Source: Formicarius rufipectus
Lineage: Eukaryota; Chordata; Aves; Passeriformes; Formicariidae
DNA: 64,000 bases
Assembly: GCA_013399695.1 (NCBI GenBank)
Contig: VXAU01000928.1
Span: 170,815-234,814 of the forward strand
Reading direction: 5' to 3'
Shown: piece after piece, positions 11,201 through 22,445 of the stretch
Numbering within the stretch: the stretch's first letter is position 1
How the letters are laid out: each line of letters begins with the position of its first letter
Translations under genes and position numbers: made by a program
Notes under the pieces: model-generated
The model's database searches: none
Seen by the model: only the letters and a program-made list of their open reading frames with translations
Told to the model about the DNA's origin: nothing

Positions 11201-14200
11201 GAGTTTGGTGCCAATGTGGTTTTGCAGTCAGCAAGCTGATTCTAGCTGTGCCACTTAAGGTTTGGCAGAGACTTGGCTAATTATTGTTTTCAGCCCTACT
11301 AAACTAGGGTGGATGTATTGGGCAGACAGGGTCCTTTAGCAGCCAGAGCCTGTCCAGGTATGTGGTTATTTAAATACAACTTGTATACACATATTTCTTA
11401 CTGGATTTGAGTTTTCTATTAAAATATCTGCATAACACTTGATATGAGAGTGTCTCTAAGCCTCTGAGTTGTGGTCCCTTAATGCCAGAGTGGCTTTCTC
11501 AAGGATATTGGTAGGAATAGAAACTGATGCCAAGTCAGGTCTGTGCATGCTCTGAGTCAGCATAGTGTGATCCCTGTTCCTTTTCTTTGGGATCCTGGTC
11601 CCCTGTTTCTCTGTCCTGTACTATGTGAGGCAAAGCTACCTAGTGACCAAAACTTTCCCCAGGGAGCTGAAAGAAGGTGGTAACTGAAGTTGCACTATTC
11701 ATGGGGTCTGCAAGCCTGCAGTGATGACTCGTTGCCCCACACACAGTCCTGTGCTATGGTTCAGTTCCATATGTAAAAGATGGGCTTGGAGGGCTCTGGT
11801 ACCTCTGTCTGCCTTTGCTTCAGAACGAAATGGGCAGTTGCTGAATGCTGCTCCCTGTGGCAGCAGGGCAGGGAGGGTCATCCTCTGCTTCAGGGCTGCT
11901 GCATTCCCTCGTTATTCGGGCTGGAGCTGTCACAGCCCATCAGTACAGTCATTGCTGTGGATGTCCAGGCTCCAGCTGTCCTCAGTCTGAGTTATTATGT
12001 TTAAAATCAAGCCTGCTGAGCTGGGAGGGGTGAGCTCTAGGGCTGATGAGCTGGAGCAGTGCCTGGGCACCACACAACTCAGTGCCCGCTGTGGTTCTCC
12101 AACCCTTCAAAACAAAAAGGTGGCTGTGTTTCAAACCCGGGAGCTGCACTGATGTTCCCTCAGCAGTGTCCTCAGAGAGCTTTGACCACGGGCGTGGTGG
12201 GGTGGCAGTGGCCTCCACAACCACAGGTGTGTGGGGGAAGGTGGTCTCATCCCCCAGGTGGCTTTCCTGGATGATGAACACCCCCTATCCCTTCCGCTCC
12301 TTTGCTCCTGAGCAGTGACCAAGGCACGGCTGTTTGATTTCATAACCCAAGAATCACTTAAAGGAAGAATCTCCCCCGAAATATTGCAGGGAGTGTATTT
12401 TGAGTCTCGGCCACTTCGCCTGGGAAACAGTCTCCTCTGATTCAGCTTGTTCAAATCACCTTAACAGTTCTCAGCAAGCAAAAACCCTCTGTATCCTGAA
12501 GGCAAGTGTATTTGGGCAGAGCAATAAGAGAGACTTAAGAGGTTTGGAGGTTACAGTGGGAAATAGCAGTTATTCCCAATAAGCAGTGTTAAATGAAGTG
12601 CTGCTGACAGTAGCCTGAGGCAGGTTCAAGAGTTTCAAGATTTGCAACTAAGAGATTAACCAAAATAGATGTCTTATTACAGGCAAGTTTGTATCTAAAT
12701 CATTTAAAGTACCTTTAGATGCTGTAATGTTTTTCCTCCTAAGTGCTCGTAGCGTATCTGCAGCCTTCTCCTGGCTTTCAGGGATGAGCCTTGAAAGAAC
12801 CCTTGATCTTGGTGAGTTTAAGACTCTGATGGGGGGAACAAGGACCCAGTAGATCAGCAGATTCCCATTTGATTGGAAGTTGCTTGAGCAACCATCCTCC
12901 TGCACAGCCACCGGCAGTCAGTTTTCCTTTTCAGTACAATGAAGGGACGCTGGTTATTGTGCTTGTCAAGGCTCTTCCACGGTGTTTGCAAAGGATAACT
13001 GGACAATGGCTATGCCACAAACACTCTTTAAATGTAATGGGAGGCCTCCTGCAAGAGGATGAAGGAGACAAGGCTGGAATGTGTGATGAGAGCCCTGCTT
13101 TTGCAGGACTCTGCACACTCACCAGCTTGAAGGACTGGGTTGCTCCAGGCTTTCATTTCCTGCAGTGAAAGTGCAGACTCCAAGCATTAAGGGCAACAGA
13201 TGGAAACCTGGCTTTTGTGGAAGCTTTTAAGGAGATGTCCTGACTTCCATAATCACTGCAGGTCTGTGAGCCTGGGCTTACAAGACTTTCACTGGCCAAA
13301 TCCCCCTTTCTTGCAACCTTCCAACATGTGATCCACCACCTTGCTGGTATGCTATAGACCTGAGGGTTTAATTACACTGAGTAGCTGCAATAATCAAGCC
13401 CTTGACCCCTTTGGGGAAAGCAGAGGACTCCAGAGTTCCACCTGCCTTGTCCTGTTGAAGCAGACGGGAGTCTGTGTCATGTGGTGGGATGGGCTGAATT
13501 TGGATCAGGCTTGATTTTTACATGGCCCCAAATACTTTCTGTGTTGTCATTGCTGCTGATATGTTTCTCAGGAATCATGACAGGTGGTGTTTGCATTTCT
13601 CCTGAAGTTCTGGTGGTCTGAGAGCAGCCCACCTTCCCCAATGGGCCTTTCTTGCCCTGTAAGGGGCAGAGAGGCACTTCAGCAAGTGAGGCCTGGTATC
13701 CTGAAAATACTTGTTTTCTGCAAATACAAGGAGTCCAAGGTTATTATATCAAAGTATAATTAAATTAGCTGCAAAAATAACTATTTGGAAGTTCTCTTTT
13801 ATTATTTTGGATTGTTTAGAGAAGGAAGACAGGACCTGGCGCTGCCCTGCAAAGCTGCTGGCAGTGCCCCTGCTTTGTGTATGCTGGAGGCATCAGAGCT
13901 ATCACCCCAGGGCAGGTGAGGACACGAGGGCTCATCCCACATGAGTCCATTGCCACAAACCCCTCTGGGGCACTGCAGAGATCCTGAGCAGGTGCTATGC
14001 ACGTGGGCTGCTTTGGGAGCAGAGCTGCCAGCACAGCCACTGGCTTTCTCCAAAAGGAGCCTCAAGTATTTGCATCGTGATCTTCTGAGAGAGGGGCAGC
14101 CTGGGGAAAGGCAGCTCCTAGTCCCTATGAAATGTTTCATGAAGTCTGTTTTGCTGAATTTTGGCAAGAAGAGGCCTTGATTCAACATGGGATTTTAGAA

Positions 14201-15866
14201 GTGGGAAATGTGGAACAGCTGCTATGGCTGTAAAGGAGCCAGGAAAGTACGGGAAGGCAATGCCTGTGGCTTTTTGCTTATAGATTTTGGCAAAAGGGAG
14301 GCTTTCCTTTCATTTTAATTGACATTGGGAAGATTATTGGGACCTTAGAGCCCCAAACACCATTCAGGAGAACTGGGTGGGTCTGAAAGGTGTGCTGTGG
14401 AACTGCGGCAGTGATGTTAAGGCAGGGAAGGGACAAAGGGAAATGCAGGAGGTGAAAATGGAGAGGGGACACTTCTCTCCGCCCTTGCCCAGACTTGTAA
14501 AGACTTAAAAGCCCAACAACCCACTGGTTTCAGGGGTGTCACAAGCACAGCGTGGTGGCCCCCAGAGACATCTGTGGGGCTGAATCACCCTGGGACAGGC
14601 ACCTCACAAGGACAATCCACCTGATTGCACTTGGGATGTGATAAACCATTCCTGTACCAGACTGGTTGTCCCAAGTGCAGAGACAGTCAAGGGTGACCTC
14701 TGCAGACCTGTGTGTCCCACTCGTGGGCACACAGAGTGGGACAGGAATCCCTCCTGTAATCTGTGCTAGAGACCTGGCATAGATAGAAAATCTCAGGCAG
14801 GATTTGTCCAGCCCTTGCCCTCCTTCCTGGCCTTCAGCAGCAAATTCTTTGGAGTAGGAGACAAGAAACCTGCTCTGATCTGCCTGGAGGGGAGGCTCGT
14901 CCTGGTTAGAATGCAGCACATTTTATCCCTTGCATTAGATGAGCATTCAAATAATTTAACAGTGGATGTTCTCATCCTTCATACACCACCAGAGTTGTTT
15001 TTGTGGCTCTAATGCTTTCACGACCTCAATAATGTCTTCTGCGAGTGCGTCTCTCAGGTTAATTATGCATTAAGTTTACATAAGGCTTTTCCCTTTTTAA
15101 TCAGTTCTGAACTTGCATGTGCTGGAGGCACCGACACTCTGGCACTCCTGGGGGGCTCGCAGCAGTGCTGCACCCACCCTTTCCCCCTGCCACTTCTTAT
15201 GTACTCCCTGGGGTGGCTCCTTTATCTGTCACCTTGCTACACAAGCACTCCTGAGGCTTCTGGCTTTGTTGTCACCTGTAACAGGCTTCCCTTCTGTCAA
15301 CCCCGCAAAAGAACTCCACAAAGGAAGGTGATTATTGGTGTGCTTCAGATCGGTTGTAGTCAGCTCCCTTTCCTCCTCCACGGGCTGGAGGAGTGTGTGT
15401 GTGTGTGCTTTTTGGGAGCTGCTGGGAGTTTTTTTACTTAAACAGGCTCAATATTTCCCATGTGCCCTGTGTGAGTACAAGAAAATGGGTAGAAAAATGG
15501 TGTTTCTCTTTCTTTTGGAGAGCTCTCTCCCTTTGTTTGCCTCTAGGTTTCCTCTTTGGTTTCCTAACAATCTCTTATGAGCTGGATGAGCTTTCTTTCT
15601 CTCTAAGACCTTGAAAGTAAAGGTTATGGTAAGATTGCATAGAAGCAAGTTGGATAAAGTGATTTTCTTCAAGGCAAGCGCTTCTGTTTGCAAAGTGACT
15701 TGGCAGCCTTGTGTATTTTGGATTTAGGCATCCTGGTGTATGAGCCAAAGCTAACAGATATTAATTAGCTGGAGGACTGATACTGTTATGAGGACAGTCG
15801 CTCACATAGGTTGGACTTTTGTTTTAAATGCAAGTAATTAATGACGAAGTTGTGTTGAAAAAGTCA
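8278..15866. other. Intergenic sequence, no recognised gene
   Basis: I see no exon, RNA gene or clear transposon in this 7.6-kb stretch. Locally AT-rich, motif-bearing spots occur near 9000-9180 and 15030-15110 (gttaattatgcattaag), the latter resembling a small conserved element. A perfect 10-bp inverted repeat lies at 14713-14743. The remainder is ordinary G/T-rich avian intergenic DNA. Confidence 0.5.
14713..14743. repeat. Short perfect inverted repeat (10-bp arms, 11-nt loop)
   Basis: TGTCCCACTC at 14713-14722 is followed by an 11-base spacer and its exact reverse complement GAGTGGGACA at 14734-14743. No T-tract or tRNA-like structure surrounds it, so no function is proposed. Confidence 0.6.
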
Positions 15867-15914
15867 GTGTTAAGAGATGTTATATATATAGTGTTAAGAG
15901 ATGTTATATACATA
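15867..15914 (+). repeat. Two-copy tandem duplication of a 24-bp unit
   Basis: Unit 15867-15890 begins gtgttaagagatgttatata and is repeated at 15891-15914 with one base different near its end. Only two copies are present, which is consistent with a recent slippage event. Confidence 0.85.
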
Positions 15915-17195
15915 ACACACCCTGAGCTGGGGAGGAATTTGAAGGAAAGAATAGCAGCTGTTTTGCTGGTGTGGTGGCTGCTGTGATGCCTGGCTATGGA
16001 GGGTTAATTTGTCCCTGTAGCTGGGGGAAAAGGAGTGAAGGAGAAGTGACATTTTAAAGTCTTGTCAGAGGAGGATGGAGTTGGAAGAGCTTTCCCAGTG
16101 TATTTGGCAATGCACAAGGGAATTGTATTTGGAGGATTCCCAAAAAGCTGGTCCAAGAGGCAGGGATGTAGGTCTTGAGTCTGCAGTGTAGACTCTGGGT
16201 TGGACAAATAATGCAAGGTCCTGAGTGTGCAACCTGACACTTAAAAGGGATCCCATAAAACACTTCCCATCACTCAGGAGCAAGTTTGTACGGAGGAGAA
16301 GTTCTGAGTGAAGCCTGTTTTGTGGCTTAGTTAAACACTGGCATAACCAGGGATGTTCAGAGCCCAAAGGCCAAAGCCAGGGATGAATCTATGGACCTTC
16401 TTGAAGCACAACACTCCCTCAGTTTGTGTTCCCAGCACCGTGTGGGATATGAAGAGGTAGAAAAGGCACGTCCAGACTTGAGACACCTGACAAGGGTGAC
16501 CTGGAGATGTCCAAAACATCTCTGGTGCAGAGAATGATGGTACCTGTCCTGTTAGCCCTGGGAAGTCCCAAGGGGTTCTGAAGTTGAATTTCTCTGCCCC
16601 TACTGGGGATGAAACAAAAACTGTTATCTCAAGTGTGGTTGTGTCCAGATTTGAGATAAAGAAGAGACCTCTGGAAATCACAGCCAGTCCACAGGAGCAG
16701 GGAGTCATATAGAGGGAAAATGCTGCAATGCTGAGCACTTCCCATTGCATGTGGGTTCTGCAGCCCACAACTCGCTTGTCCTCAGCACCCCAATGCCACT
16801 GGCCAAGACAGGCTTGGCAAAGTGGGCTCCCCGTGGAGGTCAGGGGCTGGGCTGCTTAGTGACCACCCAAAATTCACCTCAGAGCAGGAGGAGCTGCCCC
16901 AGGGGCTTGCACGATGGGGACTTGCATTTGCCTGGCTGTGCCAAACCACACTGGGCACTGCGGTCACTTCTGAGGTTTTAGCCATTGGTTTCCCTCCTCC
17001 AAAACCAATGCAGCGATGACCAAGCCCTTCCTCTTCTCCGGGTGGTGTATTGTGTGAAGGAGAAAGTGGCTGAGGAATGCAAATCGAAGCTAAACAACAC
17101 ACTTTGCCATCTTCTTTCTTTTTTTTTTCTTTTCTTTTTTTCTTTTTAATGTACGTAAGAAGCTTAATACATTAGCTGATCATGTGTGTAAACAA
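15915..17195. other. Intergenic sequence with a pyrimidine tract at its end
   Basis: No gene is recognised. The stretch ends in a T/C-rich tract (about 17114-17148) followed by AT-rich sequence with attagctgatcatg and a forkhead-type tgtaaaca (17187-17194), immediately before the CpG island. The 145-codon open frame on the - strand at 16331-16768 shows no similarity that I can recognise. Confidence 0.5.
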
Positions 17196-17670
17196 CGTTG
17201 ATACGCGAAGGGAAAGGCGCCGTCCCCGCGGCGTCAGCTCCCCCCAAACCTGCCCTGGAGCGGGCAAAGCTTCCCGACCAGCCATTTCAGAGTGTGCAGA
17301 ATGGATTTGGCACTCGGCCTGGGCGGTGGGAGAAGATGGCGACGCCTCCTCTTGCGCTCCCTCCTCGTGATTTTCGAGACATCCCCTTGTTCCCACATCC
17401 CGGGGGACGAGTGGTTCTCCGCCAGAGGGTCTCTCCCCCCACCTGGGCGTGCAGGTCCCTCTCGGTGCCTTCTCTCCAGCGAAAACGATAAACCCACCAA
17501 ATTTACGGTGGCCCTTCCTTGGGTGATTTTTTTCCACGGTGCAAAGACCGCCCCCACCTCCCACCCCCTTGGTGCGCATCTTCTCTTAATTAATTAATAC
17601 TGCATTCATCACCGCTTAATTCCTGTTTCCGTAGCACCCGAGGAGGGGGGGACTGTCAGCAAAGGCGGGT
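17196..17670. promoter_or_regulatory. CpG island, candidate orphan promoter
   Basis: By hand count there are about 30 CpG dinucleotides in roughly 475 bp, against very few per kilobase in the flanking desert. The sequence is GC-rich with no repeat content. It includes a YY1-type motif AAGATGGCG at 17333-17341, which in vertebrates is often found just downstream of transcription start sites. A frame is open from an ATG at 17198 to 17491, but the predicted peptide is arginine- and proline-rich without a recognisable domain, so I do not call a protein. A non-coding RNA promoter or a CpG-rich enhancer is the likelier reading. Direction is not determined. Confidence 0.55.
17333..17341 (+). promoter_or_regulatory. 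YY1-type motif in the CpG island
   Basis: AAGATGGCG is the core of the YY1 promoter element (AAGATGGCGGC); here it continues ACG in place of GC. Its position inside the island supports a + strand start site a short distance upstream, though this is inference. Confidence 0.4.
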
Positions 17671-17730
17671 GCTGAGATGGTCTAGATCTGCTGTCTTAGT
17701 GGAGGAGCTTAATTAGCCCCCGTGACAATA
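17580..17730. promoter_or_regulatory. Homeodomain-rich edge of the CpG island
   Basis: The island borders sequence with ttaattaattaata, ccgcttaattcc and gcttaattagcc, three TAAT-type clusters in 150 bp separated by a G-rich CpG segment. This mix of CpG and homeodomain motifs is common in developmental regulatory elements. No alignment was possible. Confidence 0.35.
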
Positions 17731-18540
17731 TGGGCTCGTTTCCCACAGCCCTGTAATGGGTGGGTTCAAACTGGCTTCTCGTGCCCGGCAAATGCAGCCC
17801 CGTGTGCCCGTGCCAGTCCCCGGGCAGCTGAGAGGGGTGTGTGCTTGCGAGGAAAGGTGATCTGCTGCAACAGCTGCCCAAATTAAAGAAGAAAAAAAGA
17901 ATCACAAATTGGGTTGGATTTTTTTTTGCTTTTTCAGCTTGGTGAGGGACAAAAAGCAAAGCAGTCAGGTTGGGTCTGTTGTGGGGTCTTGGTTTTGAGG
18001 CTAAACCACATTGGGCTGTAGAGGGTCCAGCATGCGCCTTGCTGCTCCTGGCTGTGTCTGGTAGAGTTGTAGGGCTCCTGGTCTCCTTTACTTTCAGTTT
18101 TTCACCCACAACACAACCTGTTGGCCCTTGTGGTGTCTCTTCTGCTGAAATCCTCTGTGTTACCCTGCACTGCAGCCCTCATGGGGTCATGGCTGGAGAG
18201 CCACCCAGGGCAGCCTTGCAGCACTGGTGGGGCAAAACAGCAAATGAACCAGCAAACATGAGCTGCTGTTACGATTTCAGCAGAACAGAACTACCAGAGG
18301 ATGTCTGGAAAGAGGGGGTGATGTGCTTGCCAGCACTGGCTTTGTGGTGTGCACTGGGATTTAGATGAGTTTAACAACCCCACCCTTGAACTCTTCTCCC
18401 CTCTACAAAAACCCCCAAGAGAAGGAAACCCCACGTGCCCTCACAACTCATTTCTCGATGGGGTGGTGACCACGGGTGGTATGTGTGCTCACACTTGCAC
18501 AGATCCCACTTGTGGGCACCACATTTAAGGTAAGATGGAG

Positions 18541-18850
18541 AGATCCAGAGAGTGTGTGAGGACGGAGAGGGAACAAAAGCAGCAGATCCACCGCGGTGCC
18601 AGGCCGGGCTCGGTGCCAGGAGTGGCTGCGGCTCCCAGCCTGGTCAGGGTGGTGGGATGCTCCTGCCCTGTCCCCCGGGGCACAGGCTGCTCGTGGGCCA
18701 GGGTGTGAAGGTGGCTCTGGGCTGGGACAGGGGACGTTGTGCCACCCACGCCCTACCCACCGCTAGACAGGACGGCGGCACCGGCGCTCCCGCAGCCCGA
18801 CACGCGTGTCCCGCGTGACTCGCATACGCAATGCAGCCATGCTTAACGAG
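18541..18850. promoter_or_regulatory. Second CpG-rich cluster
   Basis: CpGs become dense again, reaching about ten in 50 bp at 18781-18830. The cluster contains a perfect 12-bp palindrome GACACGCGTGTC at 18799-18810 and CCGCG motifs. It leads directly into an AT-rich tail with gtaattatgcc. It may be part of the same regulatory zone as the island at 17.2 kb, about 1 kb away. Confidence 0.45.
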
Positions 18851-19199
18851 TGTGAGTAATTATGCCAGCCAGAAGGGAGGCTTGGGGTGTGGGGGGCGCT
18901 CAGCCATGGGTGTACAGTGGTTTTTGCTTGTTGGTTTATTTTTTTTCTCTCATTTCTATTTCCCCTCCACTGTTTTATTCCCCCACCCGCCACCCAACCC
19001 GTGGCGTTGGAACTTGGCCACCTCCTTGGCGGTGGCTCTGAGAGGATGGGGGATGTGGGGGTCAGCTGGCACAGCAACTGCTGGTCGGGGACAAAAGGAG
19101 GCTTTCCCCCCCCCCCCTTTTTGCAGCGACAGTAGCAGCTGCCAGCCAGAATAGCAAATCCATGCGACTTGGCACCACTCCAGCTTCCTTGAGGGTTGC
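18851..19199. other. Intergenic link with a poly-C run
   Basis: The stretch contains pyrimidine-rich sequence and a run of 12 C at 19106-19117, next to five T. No gene is seen. The homopolymer length may be unreliable in the assembly. Confidence 0.5.
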
Positions 19200-20110
19200 A
19201 GAGGGATGGTATGTTGGAGGGTAAGACTAGCTAATTAATCTTCTGGCAGGGAACAATGTAATATCAGACAATTACAAAGGCAGAATGAAATTGCTATAGT
19301 GGGAAGGCTGGCATATGAATATCTCAAAGGGTCCATCCCTCAGTCTGCTGCCGTGTTACTTTAAATGCGGGAAGAGCACCGACTGTACATGTGCTTTTCT
19401 GTTGTGTGGGGGGTTTGTATGAATTGAATTGTGTGTTGGGAGGAGGGGCAGGGGGATGAAAGCTTGCTCACAGGAGAAGCTTTTTGAGGAACAAGAGGGA
19501 GAAAGAAGAGTCATTCCAAGCAGAGGCATTCCATGACAACAACCCATGCCGAGACCCGGCACATCGCTGGTCCTATCAGCTCACAGGGTCGGCAGTATTC
19601 TTTCCAGTTATATTTTGTGATGGCACTGTGATATCTGATGGCTGCAGCTTTCGGAAGGAAGATGTGACTACTGGGCAGGGAGGGAGGGAGGGATTTCCTC
19701 CAGCCGCTCTTCATGGAGAAACCCTCAAAGAGCTTTGGAGCTGATGAAAGTTACTGGGGGGAAAAAACACCTACTAGCTCAGCGGTGGTAATTGCCAATA
19801 ATGAGCTGTAATCACTGCTACCTACAGTTGGGACACGGTGATGAATAGGGCAGTGCAAGCCGCATGGTGCAGGCTCCCTGTCTGTTTATTTGCAGCGGGG
19901 AAAGAATTAGGAAAGTCTCATTTATCCTGGAGCACAGGAAAGCATCGGTTGGAGATCAGCCTGTGCAGAATTAGCATAGGAAACCCCTCCTCCTCCCCGC
20001 CAGGCGCTGGGGATGAGCTAATGAGTCTCCTCCCTCTGCATCTCCCTCCCAGGATGAAACTTAATGCAGCGGGATCACTAGAAGTGTCATTAAAAAAAAA
20101 AAAAAAAACC
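19200..20110. promoter_or_regulatory. Candidate conserved non-coding block
   Basis: The block contains agctaattaatcttctggc, gacaattacaaagg, ggtaattgccaataatgagc and gatgagctaatgagtc, and lacks recognisable transposons. Spacing of TAAT/ATTA cores with short GC-rich linkers is typical of deeply conserved vertebrate enhancers. It ends at a run of 17 A (20092-20108). Confidence 0.4.
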
Positions 20111-20999
20111 AACATGAAAACAATATCAGACAAATTGTCCTTGCGATGTTGTGTGGGTGTGTCTGCTCCTGAGGCTCCCGGAGTCGTGGCCAGGAGCTGC
20201 TTCGAGCCAGGAGGGGAATTGGAGCAATTCCAACTCGGTTGTTCTTTCTCTTAAGGAATTCGAGTAGGTTTTTGTTTGGTGCCTGCACAGATCAGATGGT
20301 GCAGAGACGATGTTTAAAAACCACTGCGAGCCCCTCCTGCTGCCTTGAATGCTGTGCTGAACTGCCAGTTGTCACTGAAGCTGTTGGAAGACTTAGGCTG
20401 AATAAGTGGCAGTTTTTCCCTTCTTTTTTCCTCCCCTTTCCCCCCCCTTTTTTTGGTTCAGCCTTACTCTGGGTTCTGTGTACATGGTCTGAGTCCAGCA
20501 GCTCTACTCCTGCAGGAAAGTGGAGGAGACAAGCTGAACCACTTCATAGTCAATAACTGACACCAGAGATGTTGCTGTAAATTAGAGTGCATCTTCTTGA
20601 CTGTACTTCAAAGTTTTCACTTTATGAATCTTTTATGGAGTTCTCTACACTGTAAAAAAAAAAAAAATCTGTAGTACTGAAATGTTACCTTTTTTAGCCA
20701 TACAGTAAAAAGGGTCTAAACCCCACCCTTTCACAATCAGTTGACTCAATGAAAATCGTCCACTGGGTCCTCCTCAAGTGCACAGTGTGCATGTTTGCCC
20801 ATGGAGGTGGGTTTATCCAAACGTGTGCATGTTGAAGGGCTAATAATGTCTGGGCACTCTCTGACGTGAAGTTGTGAGCCCTAATGCTGCCAAAATTGTA
20901 GCAGGATGTGTGTGCCCTCAGGTCTTGCTGAGCCTCTCTGAGACAACTTCTGGAGTTAGGGAATTTAATTCGTAATAAATCTGCATTACAGTACAAGTA
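20111..20999. other. Intergenic sequence, no recognised gene
   Basis: The stretch holds poly-C/poly-T runs (about 20432-20456) and a poly-A run near 20653. No exon, RNA gene or transposon is identified. Confidence 0.5.
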
Positions 21000-21180
21000 A
21001 ATCTGCTTCAGTGGCTATAAAAATTAATTCCTTATCCTAAACATTATTATATAGCTTTCAAAATGAATTGACTGTGGTTGGTAGCCTAGTATGTGCCATT
21101 ATTGGTAATTAGTGTAACAAAATAACGTTGCTGTAATATTTCCTGTCTCCCCCTCCCCCAGCTGGGAGCTGTTTCCTATT
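21000..21180. promoter_or_regulatory. Small AT-rich candidate regulatory block
   Basis: It contains aaaaattaattcc, ccattattggtaattagtg and aataacgttgctgtaat within 150 bp. The motifs are of homeodomain type. The call rests on composition only. Confidence 0.3.
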
Positions 21181-21448
21181 AGAGAATCAGAATTGCAAAT
21201 GCAATGCTTGTGTGCAAGCTGCTTGCTTTGATTTTTTATTTTTTTTATATATGTAATTTAGTGTGTGTTGGAAGTCAATCTGTTCCTGTCTGTGGTTTTC
21301 CAGGAGCTTTTGCTTCTGTAAAAGCTTTGACCTGGCACAGGGCAGTGCTGGAACCTGATGCTGCAGGGGCTGGGCTCTGCCTGGAGGTGCCCAATGTTCC
21401 TGCATCTCCTTTGATCTTTGCCTTGTGTGGGGTTTCTCTTGAGATCAG

Positions 21449-21520
21449 CCACAGGATGGTTCAGTTTGGACTGGGGACCACTGGTGGGGCTATCTGCTCC
21501 AACCTCCTGCCTTGCCCAGG
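21449..21520 (-). repeat. Possible CR1 LINE 3'-end fragment
   Basis: On the + strand the string acaggatggttcagtttgg is followed by ggggctatctgctccaacct, resembling the reverse complement of a CR1 end (cagaatggttcaggttggaa ... catctagtccaacc). It is strongly diverged. Confidence 0.45.
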
Positions 21521-22317
21521 TTCTGGAATATCTCTGGTGAATCATTTACCTCTCCCAGGATCTGGCCCTTGTGGCATGTATTGCATACAATGTGTTTAAT
21601 AGGTTTTTTTACAGTGATCCAACATACCCTTGTCTTTATCCAGAAGTCTGGCTTGTCCTAGAAGACATAATGGATCCCCATGGAGACACTTGGGCAGCTC
21701 TGAGTCTGCCAAGAGGCAGAGGGGAGCAGAGAACCCCTTTTCTGAAGCAGATGATAGATGAAGGACGGGCTGGGGCAGCTGGAGGTGTGTGAGCAGAAAG
21801 ATGCCCACACATATAAGGCTGAAAGGACCTGAGAAAGTTTCCTGGGCTTTTTCAACTGGACAAAGCCAATTTTCTCACCTCCCTCTGTTGGACCGACTAA
21901 GAAACACAAACAAGGTTAAAAGAGGGGTGGAAACACAGTAGTAGTAAGTCACATACAACATTTCCCCTGCTCTGAGATCAAAGGACACTGTTGAGCAGCT
22001 TTGCTCCACAGCCCTGGTTTCAAAATGTCCAATGCCACCCTGCCTTGGGCTGCTCCTTCCCACTGTGGAGCTGAGAGTTACCAAGCCCCAGTGCCCATCC
22101 CAGATGTCCTGGCACAATCCCTGGGGAACTCCCATTGCAAACACTTCAGTGGTGGCGACTGAAACAACTCCTGGCATTTAATTTGTGGGGTGCCCCACTG
22201 CATTGATTTTTCCACCATCATAGGTTTGGGTTTTTTCCCTGTTGAATTTTCAGTCTTCTTTGTTGCCTTTTGAAACACTCCTCATCATCCATGTGGGTTA
22301 AAGACTTGGTTCTTCAT
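21521..22317. other. Intergenic sequence, no recognised gene
   Basis: I see no gene or clear element here. Frames of up to 100 codons on either strand show no known similarity. Confidence 0.45.
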
Positions 22318-22445
22318 GGAATTACAGAATGGTGTGCACTGAAAGGGGCCTTGAAGGTCATTTAGTCCCAACCCACCCACCATGGGCAGGGACACCTTTC
22401 ACTAGACCAGGTGCTCCAAGCCTTGTCCAACCTGGCTTTAGGGGA
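22318..22445 (-). repeat. CR1 LINE 3'-end fragment
   Basis: On the + strand it reads gaattacagaatggtgtgca, then ggggccttgaaggtcattta, ccaccatgggcagggacacc and actagaccaggtgctccaag. This is the reverse complement of the common avian CR1 ending. It is non-coding and moderately diverged. Confidence 0.88.

Noticed and set aside
16331..16768. Open frame of 145 codons on the - strand
   Set aside because: No domain or family recognised and no gene context; chance is the simplest explanation.
17198..17491. Possible small protein from the CpG island
   Set aside because: The arginine- and proline-rich peptide has no recognisable family and would be expected from GC-rich DNA; kept only as a promoter candidate.
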